A DNA stretch of 64,000 nucleotides from contig NZ_JADKPV010000001.1 of assembly GCF_015351395.1 (NCBI RefSeq), positions 930,001-994,000 of the forward strand, read 5' to 3'. The notes beneath the pieces were generated by a model. That model had not been told where the DNA came from. It made no database searches and was given only the letters and a program-made list of their open reading frames with translations. The position numbers and the translations under genes were made by a program. The first letter of the stretch is position 1. Each line of letters opens with the position of its first letter. Below are positions 50,484-60,747 of this stretch, one piece after another. Origin of the DNA: Savagea serpentis (GTDB lineage Bacteria > Bacillota > Bacilli > Bacillales_A > Planococcaceae).

Positions 50484-51506
50484 TTAATCCGCTCCCTCTT
50501 CATTCATATGAAGTGCGGTTTTCAACTGTTGAATGTAACGTTCGCGCAATTCGGCAGGTTCAATTTGATCAATCGATCCTGCATATTGAACGAGCCAATA
50601 AAAAATACTTTGCTGACTCGTTTCAATACGCACTTGAAAATGTTCCTCATCCATTGGACGAATTTCAACATCTTCACCGAAAAAATCAATGACCGGACCT
50701 AATATCGAACATTTACAACGAAAACGAATCGGCTCCGCTTTTCCACCAAACATGAATACTTGATTACGCGTATACGTATGAATATCAAAGCTCGCTGGCA
50801 AAGATTCTACTTTCTCTTTTAAAATATCAATATTTTTCATTTTATCTAAACGTAAAAAATATTCTTTTTCATAATTTTCGTAACGGCACATGACATAATA
50901 GTGATTCAACGTCCAAATTAAATAATACGGATACACTTTACGACGATCCATGTCTGTTCCGTTGAAAGGGACCAACTCTTTCTTTAAATTATATTTGTAA
51001 TAGTCGAACTCGATGGCACGTCCTTGTTTAATGGCTTCGGATACTTGTTCGATATTGTAAAATAAACTCGCATTATATTCCTTTTCCGTATCATCTTTAA
51101 ATTGAATGCGATTGGCATACTGCGAAATATAATTTTGGCCGACGAGCGCGCCAAGTTTTTGAATGAGTTGTTCGCTATACTTTTTCGGAATAAAGCGAGA
51201 AGAAGCGACAGCATCGCAAAGCATTTTCACTTCGGACTGTTCAAAATTACTGCGCAAATAATAGGTACGCCCTTCTTGTACAAGTTCATACGGGAAAATA
51301 GGCTCTTTTAAATCTTCACTATGTAAGTGTAGTTGTTTTAATATGTTTAAATGCTTCGCTACTGTGCGTCGATCAAGCTTTTTTTCTAATTCAAAATCTT
51401 CTTGTATGTATTCCATAATATTCCCTGTTGTTAACATTTTTTCACTATGGCTATATTTTTTCAATACTAACAATGTATACAATAAATATGTGCTGTGGCT
51501 ATCCAT
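50484..51506 (-). CDS. WYL-domain transcriptional regulator
   Basis: A 340-residue regulator. The N-terminal HTH region (STYLLYTLLVLKKYSHSEKM to RRTVAKHLNILKQL) is followed by a WYL domain containing AIEFDYYKYNLKKELVPF, RKVYPYYLIWTLNHYYVMCR (the WYL-equivalent) and YFLRLDKMKNI, then a C-terminal WCX extension (QVRIETSQQSIFYWLVQYAG). WYL regulators sense nucleic-acid or nucleotide ligands and often control defence or DNA-damage genes. It is first in an operon with a membrane protein and a lipoprotein. ATG 51506 has GGAGG 7 nt upstream. Confidence 0.88.
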   Translation of the reverse strand: MDSHSTYLLYTLLVLKKYSHSEKMLTTGNIMEYIQEDFELEKKLDRRTVAKHLNILKQLHLHSEDLKEPIFPYELVQEGRTYYLRSNFEQSEVKMLCDAVASSRFIPKKYSEQLIQKLGALVGQNYISQYANRIQFKDDTEKEYNASLFYNIEQVSEAIKQGRAIEFDYYKYNLKKELVPFNGTDMDRRKVYPYYLIWTLNHYYVMCRYENYEKEYFLRLDKMKNIDILKEKVESLPASFDIHTYTRNQVFMFGGKAEPIRFRCKCSILGPVIDFFGEDVEIRPMDEEHFQVRIETSQQSIFYWLVQYAGSIDQIEPAELRERYIQQLKTALHMNEEGAD

Positions 51507-51561
51507 CTCCTCACCTCCCCTTCAGTATAACAAAAAAACGAGAGCTTCATGCCCCTCGTTT

Positions 51562-52458
51562 TTAAGATTGCTGTTCTTTTTTCAAATATTGGTCAAATAA
51601 TCGTTTCGCTTCTTGTTTGGTGAAAATACGGTCGATTAATTCTTTTTTCGACACGTCTGGATCGAGAATCATTTCTCGTTTCACACGATAACTCAGTTCC
51701 GAAATCGTCAAACCGAGCGCTGTCGTAATGGCACTAGCGACCGCTCCGTTAATGACACCGCCCGCTACAGTTCCGACACCTGGAATTAGTTTGGCCACTT
51801 GGGATACAGCGTAACGACCGAATTGCGATACAACTTGTCCGAGTCCGAGCGCTCCGACAATCGTTTGAATTTGGCGCGTCAAACTTCCAAGTTCGTATCG
51901 TTGCATCGCTTTCGATAACATTTTCGCTTGATTCGCTAATAAAATAGGACCGTCCGCGAAAGGTATCGGTGTGAAGCCGACTGCGAAAGCAATGCCGACG
52001 TGACGACGAATCGACTTTTCCACTTCTTCTTTCACTTCCTCCAATTTTGCAAATTGGATTTGCCGCTCTCCTAATTGATGGACGAAGGCATTTAAAGAAT
52101 CGATAGTCTCAACGTGAACATATTCAATTTGTTCAGTGGCCCACTGCTCCTGTTGTGAAGATGAAATGCTCGCTTGTCCTACTTGTAAAACGAGAACCTG
52201 CTTACCTCTTGACCGCAAAAACTGCAATGTTTGCGCATCGATATCTTTCCACGGTTCATTCGACTGAATCGTATAAACGATGACATATTCTTTCTCTTCG
52301 CTATATTGCATCACACGCTTAGAGAAACTTTCATAGGTCGACTCATCCGTATACCCTTGTAAAATCGTCATCGCAAAACGTTCGCCATCCAAAGCGGCGA
52401 AACGCTCATAAACAGCTTCAATATGTTGACCGATGACTAAAATTTTTAACTTTTGCAT
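51562..52458 (-). CDS. DUF697 protein with degenerate GTPase-like N-terminal domain
   Basis: A 298-residue protein. Residues 1-125 look like a nucleotide-binding alpha/beta fold (LKILVIGQHIEAVYERFAAL), but the position of the G1 motif is GQHIEAVYE, with no GxxxxGK[ST], and no TKxD is seen. From about 160 the DUF697 domain matches the intact GTPase at 30703 closely (GFTPIPFADGPILLANQAKM; IPGVGTVAGGVINGAVASAI; SELSYRVKREM). It is therefore a paralogue that lost GTP binding. ATG 52458 lies 7 nt after AGGAGG. It is monocistronic between the WYL operon and the chemoreceptors. Confidence 0.8.
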   Translation of the reverse strand: MQKLKILVIGQHIEAVYERFAALDGERFAMTILQGYTDESTYESFSKRVMQYSEEKEYVIVYTIQSNEPWKDIDAQTLQFLRSRGKQVLVLQVGQASISSSQQEQWATEQIEYVHVETIDSLNAFVHQLGERQIQFAKLEEVKEEVEKSIRRHVGIAFAVGFTPIPFADGPILLANQAKMLSKAMQRYELGSLTRQIQTIVGALGLGQVVSQFGRYAVSQVAKLIPGVGTVAGGVINGAVASAITTALGLTISELSYRVKREMILDPDVSKKELIDRIFTKQEAKRLFDQYLKKEQQS

Positions 52459-52625
52459 CGTCATTCCTCCTTTACTATCCTGTATACCCTAAATAGCGAA
52501 TTATGAATCTAACCGCCTAATAAACAGTGTATTTCTGTTAATTTTTGAAAAAATTCCTCGTTTTTATATCAAAATTGTTATATGATAATAGGTAAAATAT
52601 ATTAAGAGGCGAAGGATGTGGAAAA

Positions 52626-54314
52626 ATGAAGTCTGTACAATCGAAATTTTTAGCTGCTTTTGGACTTATTGCGATTTTATTACTCATCGTTGCAAGTTTA
52701 AGTTTTTTAACGAGTAAAAAAGTGACTGATCAATACGACATGATTTTAGAAGATAAAATGGAACCAATTGCGCAATTGGATCATCTTCTTTCAAACTCCT
52801 TACAAATTGTAGCGAACTTAAGAGGATATATGCTCTACCGGGAAGATGTGTATTTGACGAATATCGATCAGCTCGAGCAAAACTCTAAAGCGACGATGGA
52901 TGATTTATATGACGAACTCGGCCCAGACTACGAAGTATGGCTCGATGAAATGAAAGATTATTTGTATCAATATTTCGACATGGCAATTGAAGTGGCAATG
53001 AATTATCACACTGAAGGTGAAAGCGATTACTTAATGGGAATTGCTTCTACTGCTACTGCAATGAATCGTGACTTCGTCAAAATGGCGGAAGACACCATTC
53101 AACAATTACATGATGAAGCAGATGCTGCCATTCTCGAACTCGAAAACTCGGTCACCCAATCAAATCGTATGATGGTAGCCATCGTGATATTTGCAATTTT
53201 AGGCGGGTTGGCCATCATTGTAATTTTAAGTCGCTCCATTCGTCTCCCTCTTTTAAAAGCGACAACGAGTTTAATAGAAATGGCGAATGGTAACTTAACC
53301 ATCGAACCGATTTCGGTCAAGACGAAAGATGAGATTCAACAAATGGCGACTGCACTCAATCAAATGCTTGCGACATGGAATGGCGTCATTTGCAAAGTGA
53401 ACGACTCTTCTAAGGAACTCGCTTCTCAATCTGAACAACTGTCTGCGAGTACAGAAGAATCTCTCGCTTCTAGTGAAATGGTTACTACCGCTGCAGAAAA
53501 CAGTATGCGCATGAGTGAAGAACAAGCGCATTATGTTGAACAATCGACAGAGTCCTTAAAAGAAGTCGGACTTGGCATCGACCAAATTACAGCGAGCAAT
53601 GAAGAAATGCTACAATCTGCAGACGAAATGGAACAGTACGTGCAAAGCGGAAAACAAGTCATGCATGACGTTTCTACTCAGATGAATGACATTCACAATA
53701 CGATTCAACAATCGACAACGATTATGGAGCAAATGGCGCGCAAATCGAGCGAAATTCAAGAAGCATCAGCACTCATTGCAGGGATTAGTGAGCAGACGAA
53801 CTTACTCGCATTAAATGCTGCGATTGAAGCAGCTCGTGCAGGTGAACATGGTGCAGGATTTGCCGTCGTAGCGGAGGAAGTCCGTAACTTGGCGGAAGAG
53901 TCAACCAAATCTGCTTCAAAAATTGACGAGATGATCATCGAAGTTCGAACAGCAGCCGAACAAGCTGTTCAATCAATTCTTCTCGGTCAACAAAAAGTGA
54001 CGACAGGTTTGGAACGTACCGAAGAATCACTCTCGACATTCGAACATATTGAACGCTCTGTTTCGGAAGTTCATTATAAAATCGAAACCGTATCCGCTGC
54101 AGTTGAGCAAATTCAAGCCATGTCAAATGAAGTATTATCGACGACAAGCACTTTAAAGAACTTAGCAGAACAATCGACAAGTACTTCACAAGATACGACA
54201 GCAGCGACAGAAGAACAACTCGCTGCCATGCAGGAAATTTCAGCGAGTTCAGAACGTCTCGCTCAATTAGCAGATGTTTTAAAAGCAGAAATCGCACAAT
54301 TTAAAATAAAATAA
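52626..54314 (+). CDS. Methyl-accepting chemotaxis protein (first of tandem pair)
   Basis: A 562-residue chemoreceptor. TM1 (residues 9-28), an extracellular four-helix sensor of about 155 residues ([20 protein letters not shown]), TM2 (about 183-204, [20 protein letters not shown]), a HAMP domain (205-258, [10 protein letters not shown]-like), and a cytoplasmic methyl-accepting coiled coil with the hairpin tip [20 protein letters not shown] and [18 protein letters not shown]. It signals to CheA through CheW. Ligand not predictable. AAGGATG is upstream of ATG 52626. The next gene is a close paralogue, indicating tandem duplication. Confidence 0.94.
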   Translation: MKSVQSKFLAAFGLIAILLLIVASLSFLTSKKVTDQYDMILEDKMEPIAQLDHLLSNSLQIVANLRGYMLYREDVYLTNIDQLEQNSKATMDDLYDELGPDYEVWLDEMKDYLYQYFDMAIEVAMNYHTEGESDYLMGIASTATAMNRDFVKMAEDTIQQLHDEADAAILELENSVTQSNRMMVAIVIFAILGGLAIIVILSRSIRLPLLKATTSLIEMANGNLTIEPISVKTKDEIQQMATALNQMLATWNGVICKVNDSSKELASQSEQLSASTEESLASSEMVTTAAENSMRMSEEQAHYVEQSTESLKEVGLGIDQITASNEEMLQSADEMEQYVQSGKQVMHDVSTQMNDIHNTIQQSTTIMEQMARKSSEIQEASALIAGISEQTNLLALNAAIEAARAGEHGAGFAVVAEEVRNLAEESTKSASKIDEMIIEVRTAAEQAVQSILLGQQKVTTGLERTEESLSTFEHIERSVSEVHYKIETVSAAVEQIQAMSNEVLSTTSTLKNLAEQSTSTSQDTTAATEEQLAAMQEISASSERLAQLADVLKAEIAQFKIK

Positions 54315-54397
54315 ACATAATTTTAGTATTCCCCTCTTATTTCTAATGTTTTATTATTAAATATGATATATGATAAGGGAAAAGGAGGGGATTTTTG

Positions 54398-56089
54398 ATG
54401 AAATCCATTCGTACAAAATTACTATTTTCATTCGGACTTATCGGAATTGTCATTTTACTTATCGTGTCTTTAAATATGAAATCAAGCCATATGGTTACTA
54501 AACAATATGATCATGTTTTGTACGATAATGTATATTCAATGTATTTAATTGATTCTTTATCGCTCACGCAATCACAAATTGTAAGCAATGTTCGAGGCTA
54601 TTTAACGCATAAAGACGAAGCATTCATTCAACAATTCGAAACATTGCACGAGACGTTTAATATCCAAATGCAGGAATTGCATGAAAAGTTTCCTGAAGGT
54701 ACAGACCTTGCGCATGCGGCGGAACGGATCGATCGTTTAGCAGGGAATTACAACACATTAATTCCAGACTTAATCGAATCCTATCAAGCAAATGATTTCG
54801 GACGCTTCCAACGATTATCGACACAAGCAAATGCGATGAATCAACAATTTTTTGCATTTGTCACTAGCTTAAAAGAAGAGCTCGACGCCCAAACGGATGT
54901 TCAACTACTTGAACTAGAGGCTACTGTCAAACGGGCGACGCTCCTTTCTTTCATCATTGCTGGTGTCGGTCTATTCAGCGGACTCCTCATCATTTTAATT
55001 TTAAGTCGTTCGATTCAACGGCCTCTCGCTCAAACGACTCATGCCTTAAAGGAAATGGCTCAAGGCAACTTAGCGCTCACTCCTTTAACGATTACGACGA
55101 AAGATGAAACGGGTCAAATGGCAAACGCTTTAAATAGTTTACTTAATACATGGAATACCGTCATACGAAAAGTGAATGATTCTTCTCGACAAGTGGCTGA
55201 ACAAGCAGAACAAGTTTCTGCCAATACGGAAGAATCCCTCGCTTCAAGTGAAATGGTCGCAAAAACGGCGGAAAATGCTATGGTGACAAGTGATGAACAA
55301 GAACTGTATGTCACACGCTCATCAGAAGCGTTAGAACAAGTAGCACAAGGTGTTACACAAATTACAGAAGAGAATGTACGTATGCTAGCATCTGCTCAAC
55401 AAATGGAACGTGCTGTGTCCGACGGGAAACATGAAATGAATGAAGTCGTAGAACAAATGAAAGAAATTCATGAAACGATTCAACAGTCGACTTCCATCAT
55501 TCAACAAATGGCTCAAAAGTCGAATGAAATCCAAGAAGCATCTGCTCTTATTACTGGCATTAGCGAACAGACGAATTTGCTCGCACTGAATGCTGCGATC
55601 GAAGCAGCTCGAGCAGGTGAACATGGTGCTGGTTTTGCCGTCGTCGCTGAAGAAGTGCGCAATTTAGCGGAAGAATCAAAACGTTCTGCAACACGCATTG
55701 ACCGCATGATTTTAGATATTCATCAAGCAGCCGAACTCGCTGTCCGTTCGATTGCTGACGGACAACAAAAAGTAGCTGTAGGCATCCAACACACGAATGG
55801 TTCTTTCGAGACTTTTCAACAAATTGAACAATCCGTTACAGATGTTCATGAACAAATTACGTCGGTATCCAATGCAAGTGAACAAATTCAAACGATGACA
55901 CAAAATGTGCTACGTATGGCGAATACACTGCAAAGTTTAGCACGTACCGCTTCAACTCATTCTCAAAACACAACGGCTGCGACAGAAGAACAGCTCGCAG
56001 CGATACAAGAAATTACAGCGAGTACCGAACGATTACACGCACTCTCTGAACAACTTCAACAAGAAATATTGCAATTTAAGACAAATTAA
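54398..56089 (+). CDS. Methyl-accepting chemotaxis protein (second of tandem pair)
   Basis: A 563-residue chemoreceptor with the same order of parts as its neighbour: TM1 (residues 8-27), four-helix sensor ([20 protein letters not shown]), TM2 near 184-206, HAMP ([20 protein letters not shown]) and a signalling domain whose tip is identical ([20 protein letters not shown]). The sensor domains have diverged far more than the signalling ends, as expected if the two receptors detect different ligands. Start ATG 54398, 7 nt after AAAGGAGGGG. A terminator follows at 56097. Confidence 0.94.
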   Translation: MKSIRTKLLFSFGLIGIVILLIVSLNMKSSHMVTKQYDHVLYDNVYSMYLIDSLSLTQSQIVSNVRGYLTHKDEAFIQQFETLHETFNIQMQELHEKFPEGTDLAHAAERIDRLAGNYNTLIPDLIESYQANDFGRFQRLSTQANAMNQQFFAFVTSLKEELDAQTDVQLLELEATVKRATLLSFIIAGVGLFSGLLIILILSRSIQRPLAQTTHALKEMAQGNLALTPLTITTKDETGQMANALNSLLNTWNTVIRKVNDSSRQVAEQAEQVSANTEESLASSEMVAKTAENAMVTSDEQELYVTRSSEALEQVAQGVTQITEENVRMLASAQQMERAVSDGKHEMNEVVEQMKEIHETIQQSTSIIQQMAQKSNEIQEASALITGISEQTNLLALNAAIEAARAGEHGAGFAVVAEEVRNLAEESKRSATRIDRMILDIHQAAELAVRSIADGQQKVAVGIQHTNGSFETFQQIEQSVTDVHEQITSVSNASEQIQTMTQNVLRMANTLQSLARTASTHSQNTTAATEEQLAAIQEITASTERLHALSEQLQQEILQFKTN

Positions 56090-56096
56090 AGATGAT

Positions 56097-56143
56097 AAAA
56101 AGCTGTAGAAATGGGGATGATTCCACCACTTCTACAGCTTTTT
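56097..56143. terminator. Terminator after the chemoreceptor pair
   Basis: 14-bp stem AAAAAGCTGTAGAA with its complement; T5 follows. It touches the stop codon of the convergent MBL-fold gene. Confidence 0.88.
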
Positions 56144-56948
56144 AATACAATGTAACGCCTCGTCCTGTCAAAATACTTTGCACGATATACTTCGGTGAAT
56201 TTTGACCTTCTGAAACGATATGCATCGGATGACGTTTTGGAAATAACTTTTGCGTAATTTCATCGACTGTATATCCTCGGCCCGCTTCCTCTTGGACCCG
56301 CTCTGTCAACTCTAACCAATAGTTTAATTTTTGTTCGAGCGCTTGTCGCCCTTCTTTCAAATACCCTTGATGATGACAAAATGTCGTCTCGAAATCTTGT
56401 TCTAATATATACTGCAACGAGCGAATATGCTCCGGAACAATTTCAAACTCGAACAAGCTTTTCGGACGCGGTTGAACGAATAAGTCTCCCGTGAACAAAA
56501 TCCCTTCCGATGCGTCATATAATGCTACATGATCGAAGGAGTGTCCCGGTGTATGTAATACTTGTAATGTTCGTTTTCCGGTATCGAACGTTTCGCTAAG
56601 CGGTTTCGTTTGAAATGCAAGACGTTTCCCCCAAAATTGTTCTCGGTACCATGGAATCTCCGCTTCTTTTGCACAAATGTCTTGCCCGAGTGGATGAATC
56701 CATTGTTCATAGCCGAGTTTCTCAAGCGCCGCTCCATTTCCTGTGTGATCTTCATGATGATGCGTATATAAGACGCGATCCACTGCTGAATCTGTGATGA
56801 TTTCGAGGGATTGCTTTTCTAAACGATACGGTCCACTATCGATTAATGTATCGTCAATCATATAAAAATAAACGTCCATTTGCATATTCCCCACTGTTTT
56901 GACACTTTGGCAAACAACTTTCACCCCTTGAATTGTTTCAACCTTCAT
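56142..56948 (-). CDS. MBL-fold metallo-hydrolase
   Basis: A 268-residue metallo-beta-lactamase-fold protein. Metal-binding HHHEDHTG (His/Asp cluster near residue 75), LHTPGHSFDHVALYD, FTGDLFV and FCHHQGY supply the two-metal site. A C-terminal helical extension (LTERVQEEAGRGYTVDEITQ) resembles the LACTB2/glyoxalase-like group. ATG 56948 is preceded by AAAGGGG; the longer frame to 56978 is rejected. Hydrolase substrate unknown. Monocistronic, convergent with the chemoreceptors. Confidence 0.88.
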   Translation of the reverse strand: MKVETIQGVKVVCQSVKTVGNMQMDVYFYMIDDTLIDSGPYRLEKQSLEIITDSAVDRVLYTHHHEDHTGNGAALEKLGYEQWIHPLGQDICAKEAEIPWYREQFWGKRLAFQTKPLSETFDTGKRTLQVLHTPGHSFDHVALYDASEGILFTGDLFVQPRPKSLFEFEIVPEHIRSLQYILEQDFETTFCHHQGYLKEGRQALEQKLNYWLELTERVQEEAGRGYTVDEITQKLFPKRHPMHIVSEGQNSPKYIVQSILTGRGVTLY

Positions 56949-57005
56949 ACACTTTCCCCTTTCTGAATGATTATTCATTCATTATATCGTACTGAAAAAC
57001 GACAT

Positions 57006-57458
57006 TCAATGTGAATGTCGTTTTTCATGTGCTAATAATTGTTCTTTAAACGATAATCCTCCACGATATCCGACGAGTTTTCCATTTTTTCCAATCACGC
57101 GATGGCATGGTGTGAGAACCATCCAAGGATTTTTATTGTTCGCGTTACCAACTGCTCGATATGCATTCGGCTTGCCGATTTGAATGGCGATCTCTTCATA
57201 CGTGCGCGTCTCTCCGTACGGAATCGTTCGCAATGCTTGCCATACATTCTGTTGAAACTCAGTTCCTATCGTAACGAGCGGTATGTCACATGGCGTAGTG
57301 TCTCCTTCAAAGTAACGCGCAAGCCATGTTAGACATTGGTTCGTCCAATGGTTGCGCTCGCCACCTAGAGATTCTTCTGTAAATTCTACTTTTTGAATAC
57401 CTTCTGTTGTCGCGTCAATCGCGATTCGACCGATTGTCAATTGTTCTACCCACCGCAA
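57006..57458 (-). CDS. ogt: Methylated-DNA-[protein]-cysteine S-methyltransferase
   Basis: A 150-residue repair protein that takes O6-alkyl groups from guanine onto its own Cys. C-terminal domain motifs are GTEFQQNVWQALRTIPYGET (helix-turn-helix), GNANNKNPWMVL, and the active site TPCHRVIGKNGKLVGYRGG (Cys about 119). I take TTG 57458 as start (AAGGTG 5 nt upstream, N-terminus MRWVEQLTIGRIAIDA); a longer frame overlaps the Nudix gene. It lies 14 bp after that Nudix gene on the same strand, forming a small repair/sanitation operon. The other homologue at 38252-38714 is broken. Confidence 0.92.
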   Translation of the reverse strand: MRWVEQLTIGRIAIDATTEGIQKVEFTEESLGGERNHWTNQCLTWLARYFEGDTTPCDIPLVTIGTEFQQNVWQALRTIPYGETRTYEEIAIQIGKPNAYRAVGNANNKNPWMVLTPCHRVIGKNGKLVGYRGGLSFKEQLLAHEKRHSH

Positions 57459-57472
57459 ACTATTCACCTTCT

Positions 57473-57880
57473 TCAATAAATCATTTGTTGTAAATCTCGC
57501 AATGCCGAAGTTGTCGTGAGCGTAAGAGGCTCGGGTAAATCGTCCAAGGCGAACCAACCGATCGCTTCATGTTTATTCGGCTCCATATTGCGTGGTTCCC
57601 CTTTCGCAATTTTCGCTAAATATGTAGGCGCCACCCAATGTGCCTGTTCTTCAGGTAAAATATGATTCGTTACGCCAACGAGACGAATGAGAGTAATGGT
57701 CACACCTAATTCTTCATAGATTTCACGAATAATGGCATCTTCAATCGTTTCCATCCAGTCGACTTTCCCTCCAGGTATACTCCAAGCATACATTTCCGGA
57801 GATTTTAATCGTTTTAATAATAAGATCTCACTCGCTTCATTTAAAATGACGGCTCCTACACCGACACGTGGGTTGTTCAT
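57473..57880 (-). CDS. Nudix hydrolase
   Basis: A 135-residue MutT/Nudix protein. The full Nudix box is present: GGKVDWMETIEDAIIREIYE then ELGV, matching Gx5Ex7REUxEExGU, at about residues 37-59. The N-terminal strand VGVGAVILNEASEILLLKRL and the Trp in GWFALDDLPEPL are standard. It hydrolyses a nucleoside diphosphate linked to another group; the exact substrate is unknown, but pairing with ogt suggests nucleotide-pool cleaning. ATG 57880 is used; the GTG at 57889 overlaps the ribosome site. Confidence 0.9.
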   Translation of the reverse strand: MNNPRVGVGAVILNEASEILLLKRLKSPEMYAWSIPGGKVDWMETIEDAIIREIYEELGVTITLIRLVGVTNHILPEEQAHWVAPTYLAKIAKGEPRNMEPNKHEAIGWFALDDLPEPLTLTTTSALRDLQQMIY

Positions 57881-57958
57881 TTCGGTCACGCCTTTCTTTG
57901 AAATTCATTTACATTGTACGCTCTTTTCGTTATATTGTCAGAAGTGAGGTGTTCAATA

Positions 57959-58273
57959 ATGGATCCATTTGTACAATTCGTCATTATCCCGTTCGTCATC
58001 GTTTCAATCAGTGTCGGGGTGACGCTTCTTTTAAAGCGTGTTTGGGTAGCGCCCATCCTCGCCTTTCTTATGAATACAGTCGTCAACTATGTAAAGTTTC
58101 AACGAAGTGATGCGACTGGTCAAATTTCCCGCGAGCAGTTGTTTGAATGGTCATTCGTCACGGCGTTAATCGCAACCATTTTCGCCCTTTATTTATTTTT
58201 ATCGATGACGATTTTAACACGTCGAAGAGCAGCACTAGATGCGGTAAAACGAAAAGAGACAGAGTCGAAATAA
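57959..58273 (+). CDS. Small membrane protein, DUF2651/YbeF-like
   Basis: A 104-residue protein with three hydrophobic segments: VQFVIIPFVIVSISVGVTLL, APILAFLMNTVVNYV, and FVTALIATIFALYLFLSM, followed by a basic tail (RRRAALDAVKRKETESK). The MDPF start and the order of segments resemble DUF2651 (YbeF) proteins of Bacilli; the match is tentative. GTGAGGTG lies upstream of ATG 57959. Divergent from the Nudix-ogt operon. Function unknown. Confidence 0.65.
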   Translation: MDPFVQFVIIPFVIVSISVGVTLLLKRVWVAPILAFLMNTVVNYVKFQRSDATGQISREQLFEWSFVTALIATIFALYLFLSMTILTRRRAALDAVKRKETESK

Positions 58274-58289
58274 ACCGACTTTGTCTTTT

Positions 58290-58769
58290 CTATTTCACAC
58301 GTAAATTGAGTAAAATCGAACCGTCTGCATCTTTAAATTGCTTGCCTTCCGCATAATGTAAAGTGACGATGTACATGTAATGTCCGGATTGTTCAGGCGC
58401 TTGAAATGCTTCGCCTCCATCTTCTAAAACCCACTCCGTCTCTAACGATTCGACATCAATGACGCGATCGACCGTTATTCTTTTTGCATGTTCACCGTAC
58501 GTCAATTCGCGAATTTCAATCGTCTCACCTTGAGGGACATCGATGACATGTAACGCTTCAGGTTCCCAACCGACATCGGTACAGGTCGCTGCTTTTTCTA
58601 AACGGACACATTGACTCCCTAACGCATAAAGCTGCATCTGTTCTACCTGTTGCGGCACGACTTCTCCAGCTACAACGACTTCAAAATCTAACAAATTTAC
58701 TTCTTCATACGCCCCTGATTGACAAGCAGCCAATACGAATAAGAGGCTGAACCATAGCAATCTTTTCAT
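58290..58769 (-). CDS. Lipoprotein, unknown
   Basis: A 159-residue lipoprotein: MKRLLWFSLLFVLAAC with lipobox LAAC (Cys16). The mature part is beta-type (DFEVVVAGEVVPQQVEQMQL, ETIEIRELTYGEHAKRITVD, SGHYMYIVTLHYAEGKQF) and includes Cys residues in GSQCVRL and ATCTDVG that could form a disulfide. GAGAGGAAGAG is upstream. No family is recognised. It is monocistronic and convergent with the small membrane-protein gene. Confidence 0.78.
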   Translation of the reverse strand: MKRLLWFSLLFVLAACQSGAYEEVNLLDFEVVVAGEVVPQQVEQMQLYALGSQCVRLEKAATCTDVGWEPEALHVIDVPQGETIEIRELTYGEHAKRITVDRVIDVESLETEWVLEDGGEAFQAPEQSGHYMYIVTLHYAEGKQFKDADGSILLNLRVK

Positions 58770-58899
58770 AATTCTCTTCCTCTCTCCTTTTCTATTGTAA
58801 TAGACTCGCCCGATGCAGAAAAGTTACAATTTCATTGCATTTCGACTTATTGCTATTATTTAGTATAATGCTAATGAATATGGAAATGGAGTGAATTCA

Positions 58900-59520
58900 T
58901 TGGTTGCTGCTCATTATGAAAAACAGTTACTCATTAAAACGACTGGATGGCGGAGTGACTTAAAAAAATCAACGCATCATCACCGATATGAACCGACGCC
59001 GTATGAAGCGTTAGACGAATTGTTTTACGAATACGACCTGCAAGAAGATGCGGTACTCGTCGACTTCGGTAGCGGAAAAGGACGCGTACCTTTTTACGTC
59101 CATAGCCGTTTTCAAAACCTCGTCAAAGGAATTGAAATGAGCGAAGAATTACATGCGAAAGCATTGCTCAATAAAGAAACCTTCCGCACACGCATCCGCC
59201 GGGGGAAAGGGAAAATTCGCTTTAAACAAAAATTTGCGGAACGTTATCTAGTCAAAAAAGAAGATACTCATTTTTACTTCTTCAATCCGTTTACAGTCGA
59301 GTTATTCCAACAAGTCGTACAACGAATCGTCGCTTCCGCGAAAGAACATCCTCGCGAAATCGACATTATTTTATATTACCCTACGGAATCATACATTCGA
59401 TTTTTAGAACGAAGCACCCCGTTCCGTGTAACACAAGAAGTCGTAGTGCCTGGCCTTTACGAAAAAGACGACCACGCGCGATTTTTAATTTATCGGATGA
59501 AAACACAACAAACGACGTAA
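58900..59520 (+). CDS. Class I SAM-dependent methyltransferase
   Basis: A 206-residue protein. Motif I is VLVDFGSGKGRVPFYVHSRF (residues 47-66), followed by the acidic strand GIEMSEELHAKAL and the catalytic-region FYFFNPFTVELFQQVVQRI, with NPF in place of NPPY. The NPF form and the motif I shape suggest a SAM-binding protein of the YtxK/class I type rather than a known rRNA enzyme; the substrate is not predictable. TTG 58900 is 8 nt after GGAG; the GTG at 58891 overlaps that site. Single gene ended by a terminator. Confidence 0.85.
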   Translation: MVAAHYEKQLLIKTTGWRSDLKKSTHHHRYEPTPYEALDELFYEYDLQEDAVLVDFGSGKGRVPFYVHSRFQNLVKGIEMSEELHAKALLNKETFRTRIRRGKGKIRFKQKFAERYLVKKEDTHFYFFNPFTVELFQQVVQRIVASAKEHPREIDIILYYPTESYIRFLERSTPFRVTQEVVVPGLYEKDDHARFLIYRMKTQQTT

Positions 59521-59529
59521 AGAAATGCA

Positions 59530-59568
59530 AAACGAGAGTACATGGCATGAATACCCGTACTCTCGTTT
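59530..59568. terminator. Terminator between methyltransferase and htrA
   Basis: 12-bp stem AAACGAGAGTAC with its complement, 15-nt loop, T-rich tail on the plus strand. Confidence 0.8.
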
Positions 59569-59584
59569 ATATATATATTATCTT

Positions 59585-60715
59585 TTAAAATTGGAGTTGT
59601 AATTGAATCGGCTTTTCATTGCGGAGAACCGTCGCTGTCACGACATCTCCTTCTTTCACATCTCGATATAAAAATTTACGTAAATCGTACATCGATTCAA
59701 TTTCGACATCGTTTAACTTTTTAATAATATCACCTCGTTGCATTCCTGCTTTTTGTGCGATAGAATCAGGTTCTACTGAATCAACACTGAGTCCTGTCAT
59801 CACTTCGCGGCCTTGTAAGGCAGCATAAGGATTTGCATACTGACTTAAATCAATGACACGAACACCGAGCATCGGGCGTTTAATTTCGCCATTTTCTAAC
59901 AACTCATCGACGACGGTTTGCACTTCTTCACTTGGAATCGCAAAACCGAGTCCTTCTACTTTTTCACTCGCGATTTTCAACGTATTTATGCCGATGACTT
60001 CCCCTTGCAAATTTAATAAAGCGCCCCCACTATTTCCTGGGTTAATCGCAGCATCTGTTTGTAATACATTGAGTTCCCAATTTCCTTGTGACGTTTCGAC
60101 AGGAACGGTTCGGTCTAGGCCACTAATAATTCCTTTTGTCACAGTACTCGATAAATTTAAACCGAGTGGATTTCCAATGGCAATGACATCTTGACCCATT
60201 TGGAGTTGTGTCGTTTTCCCGAATGGTAAAGGTTCCATGCCGTCAATCGTCGCAATTTCGAGCACGGCTAAATCCGTAAACACGTCCGTTCCAATCAGTT
60301 TCGCTGGTACGCGCTCGCCATCATGGAGGGACACTTCAATATTCATCGCTTGTTCGATAACGTGGTTGTTCGTCACAATATAGGTTTTGTCGCCATCGAT
60401 TTTATAAATCACACCTGAGCCAACGCCTTGTTCAACCGTTTGCTGTTGGAAAGGATGTTGTCCGTAATTGACGACACCGACAACACTCGGCGATGCTTTT
60501 GCAATAATATCACTTAAGTTTTGCGTCGCATGATTCACTTGTGTCGCTTGCTCACCTCGTTGTTTCGCTTGTTGATTGACTACCTCTTTATTTTGTTCTT
60601 CGGGAGCGTCTGTGTTTAATAGGTCAAATTGAGTAACACCAATCAATGTAAAAGCGGACCCTAGTACACCCGCTCCAATTAATTGTACTGCTAATTTTCC
60701 TGTTTCTTTCGCCAT
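59585..60715 (-). CDS. htrA: HtrA-like serine protease, membrane anchored
   Basis: A 376-residue trypsin-like protease with one PDZ domain. N-terminal membrane anchor (about residues 8-27), then the protease domain with the catalytic triad in VTNNHVIEQ (His), DVFTDLAVLEI (Asp) and NPGNSGGAL (Ser). The PDZ domain begins near residue 285 (GLSVDSVEPDSIAQKAGMQR, GDIIKKLNDVEIESM). It degrades misfolded exported proteins. It follows the CssS-like kinase by 73 bp on the same strand, mirroring the secretion-stress system of Bacillus subtilis. GGAGGAG precedes the ATG. Confidence 0.95.
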   Translation of the reverse strand: MAKETGKLAVQLIGAGVLGSAFTLIGVTQFDLLNTDAPEEQNKEVVNQQAKQRGEQATQVNHATQNLSDIIAKASPSVVGVVNYGQHPFQQQTVEQGVGSGVIYKIDGDKTYIVTNNHVIEQAMNIEVSLHDGERVPAKLIGTDVFTDLAVLEIATIDGMEPLPFGKTTQLQMGQDVIAIGNPLGLNLSSTVTKGIISGLDRTVPVETSQGNWELNVLQTDAAINPGNSGGALLNLQGEVIGINTLKIASEKVEGLGFAIPSEEVQTVVDELLENGEIKRPMLGVRVIDLSQYANPYAALQGREVMTGLSVDSVEPDSIAQKAGMQRGDIIKKLNDVEIESMYDLRKFLYRDVKEGDVVTATVLRNEKPIQLQLQF

Positions 60716-60747
60716 AACAATCTCCTCCGTCTCGTTCTTATATTTTC

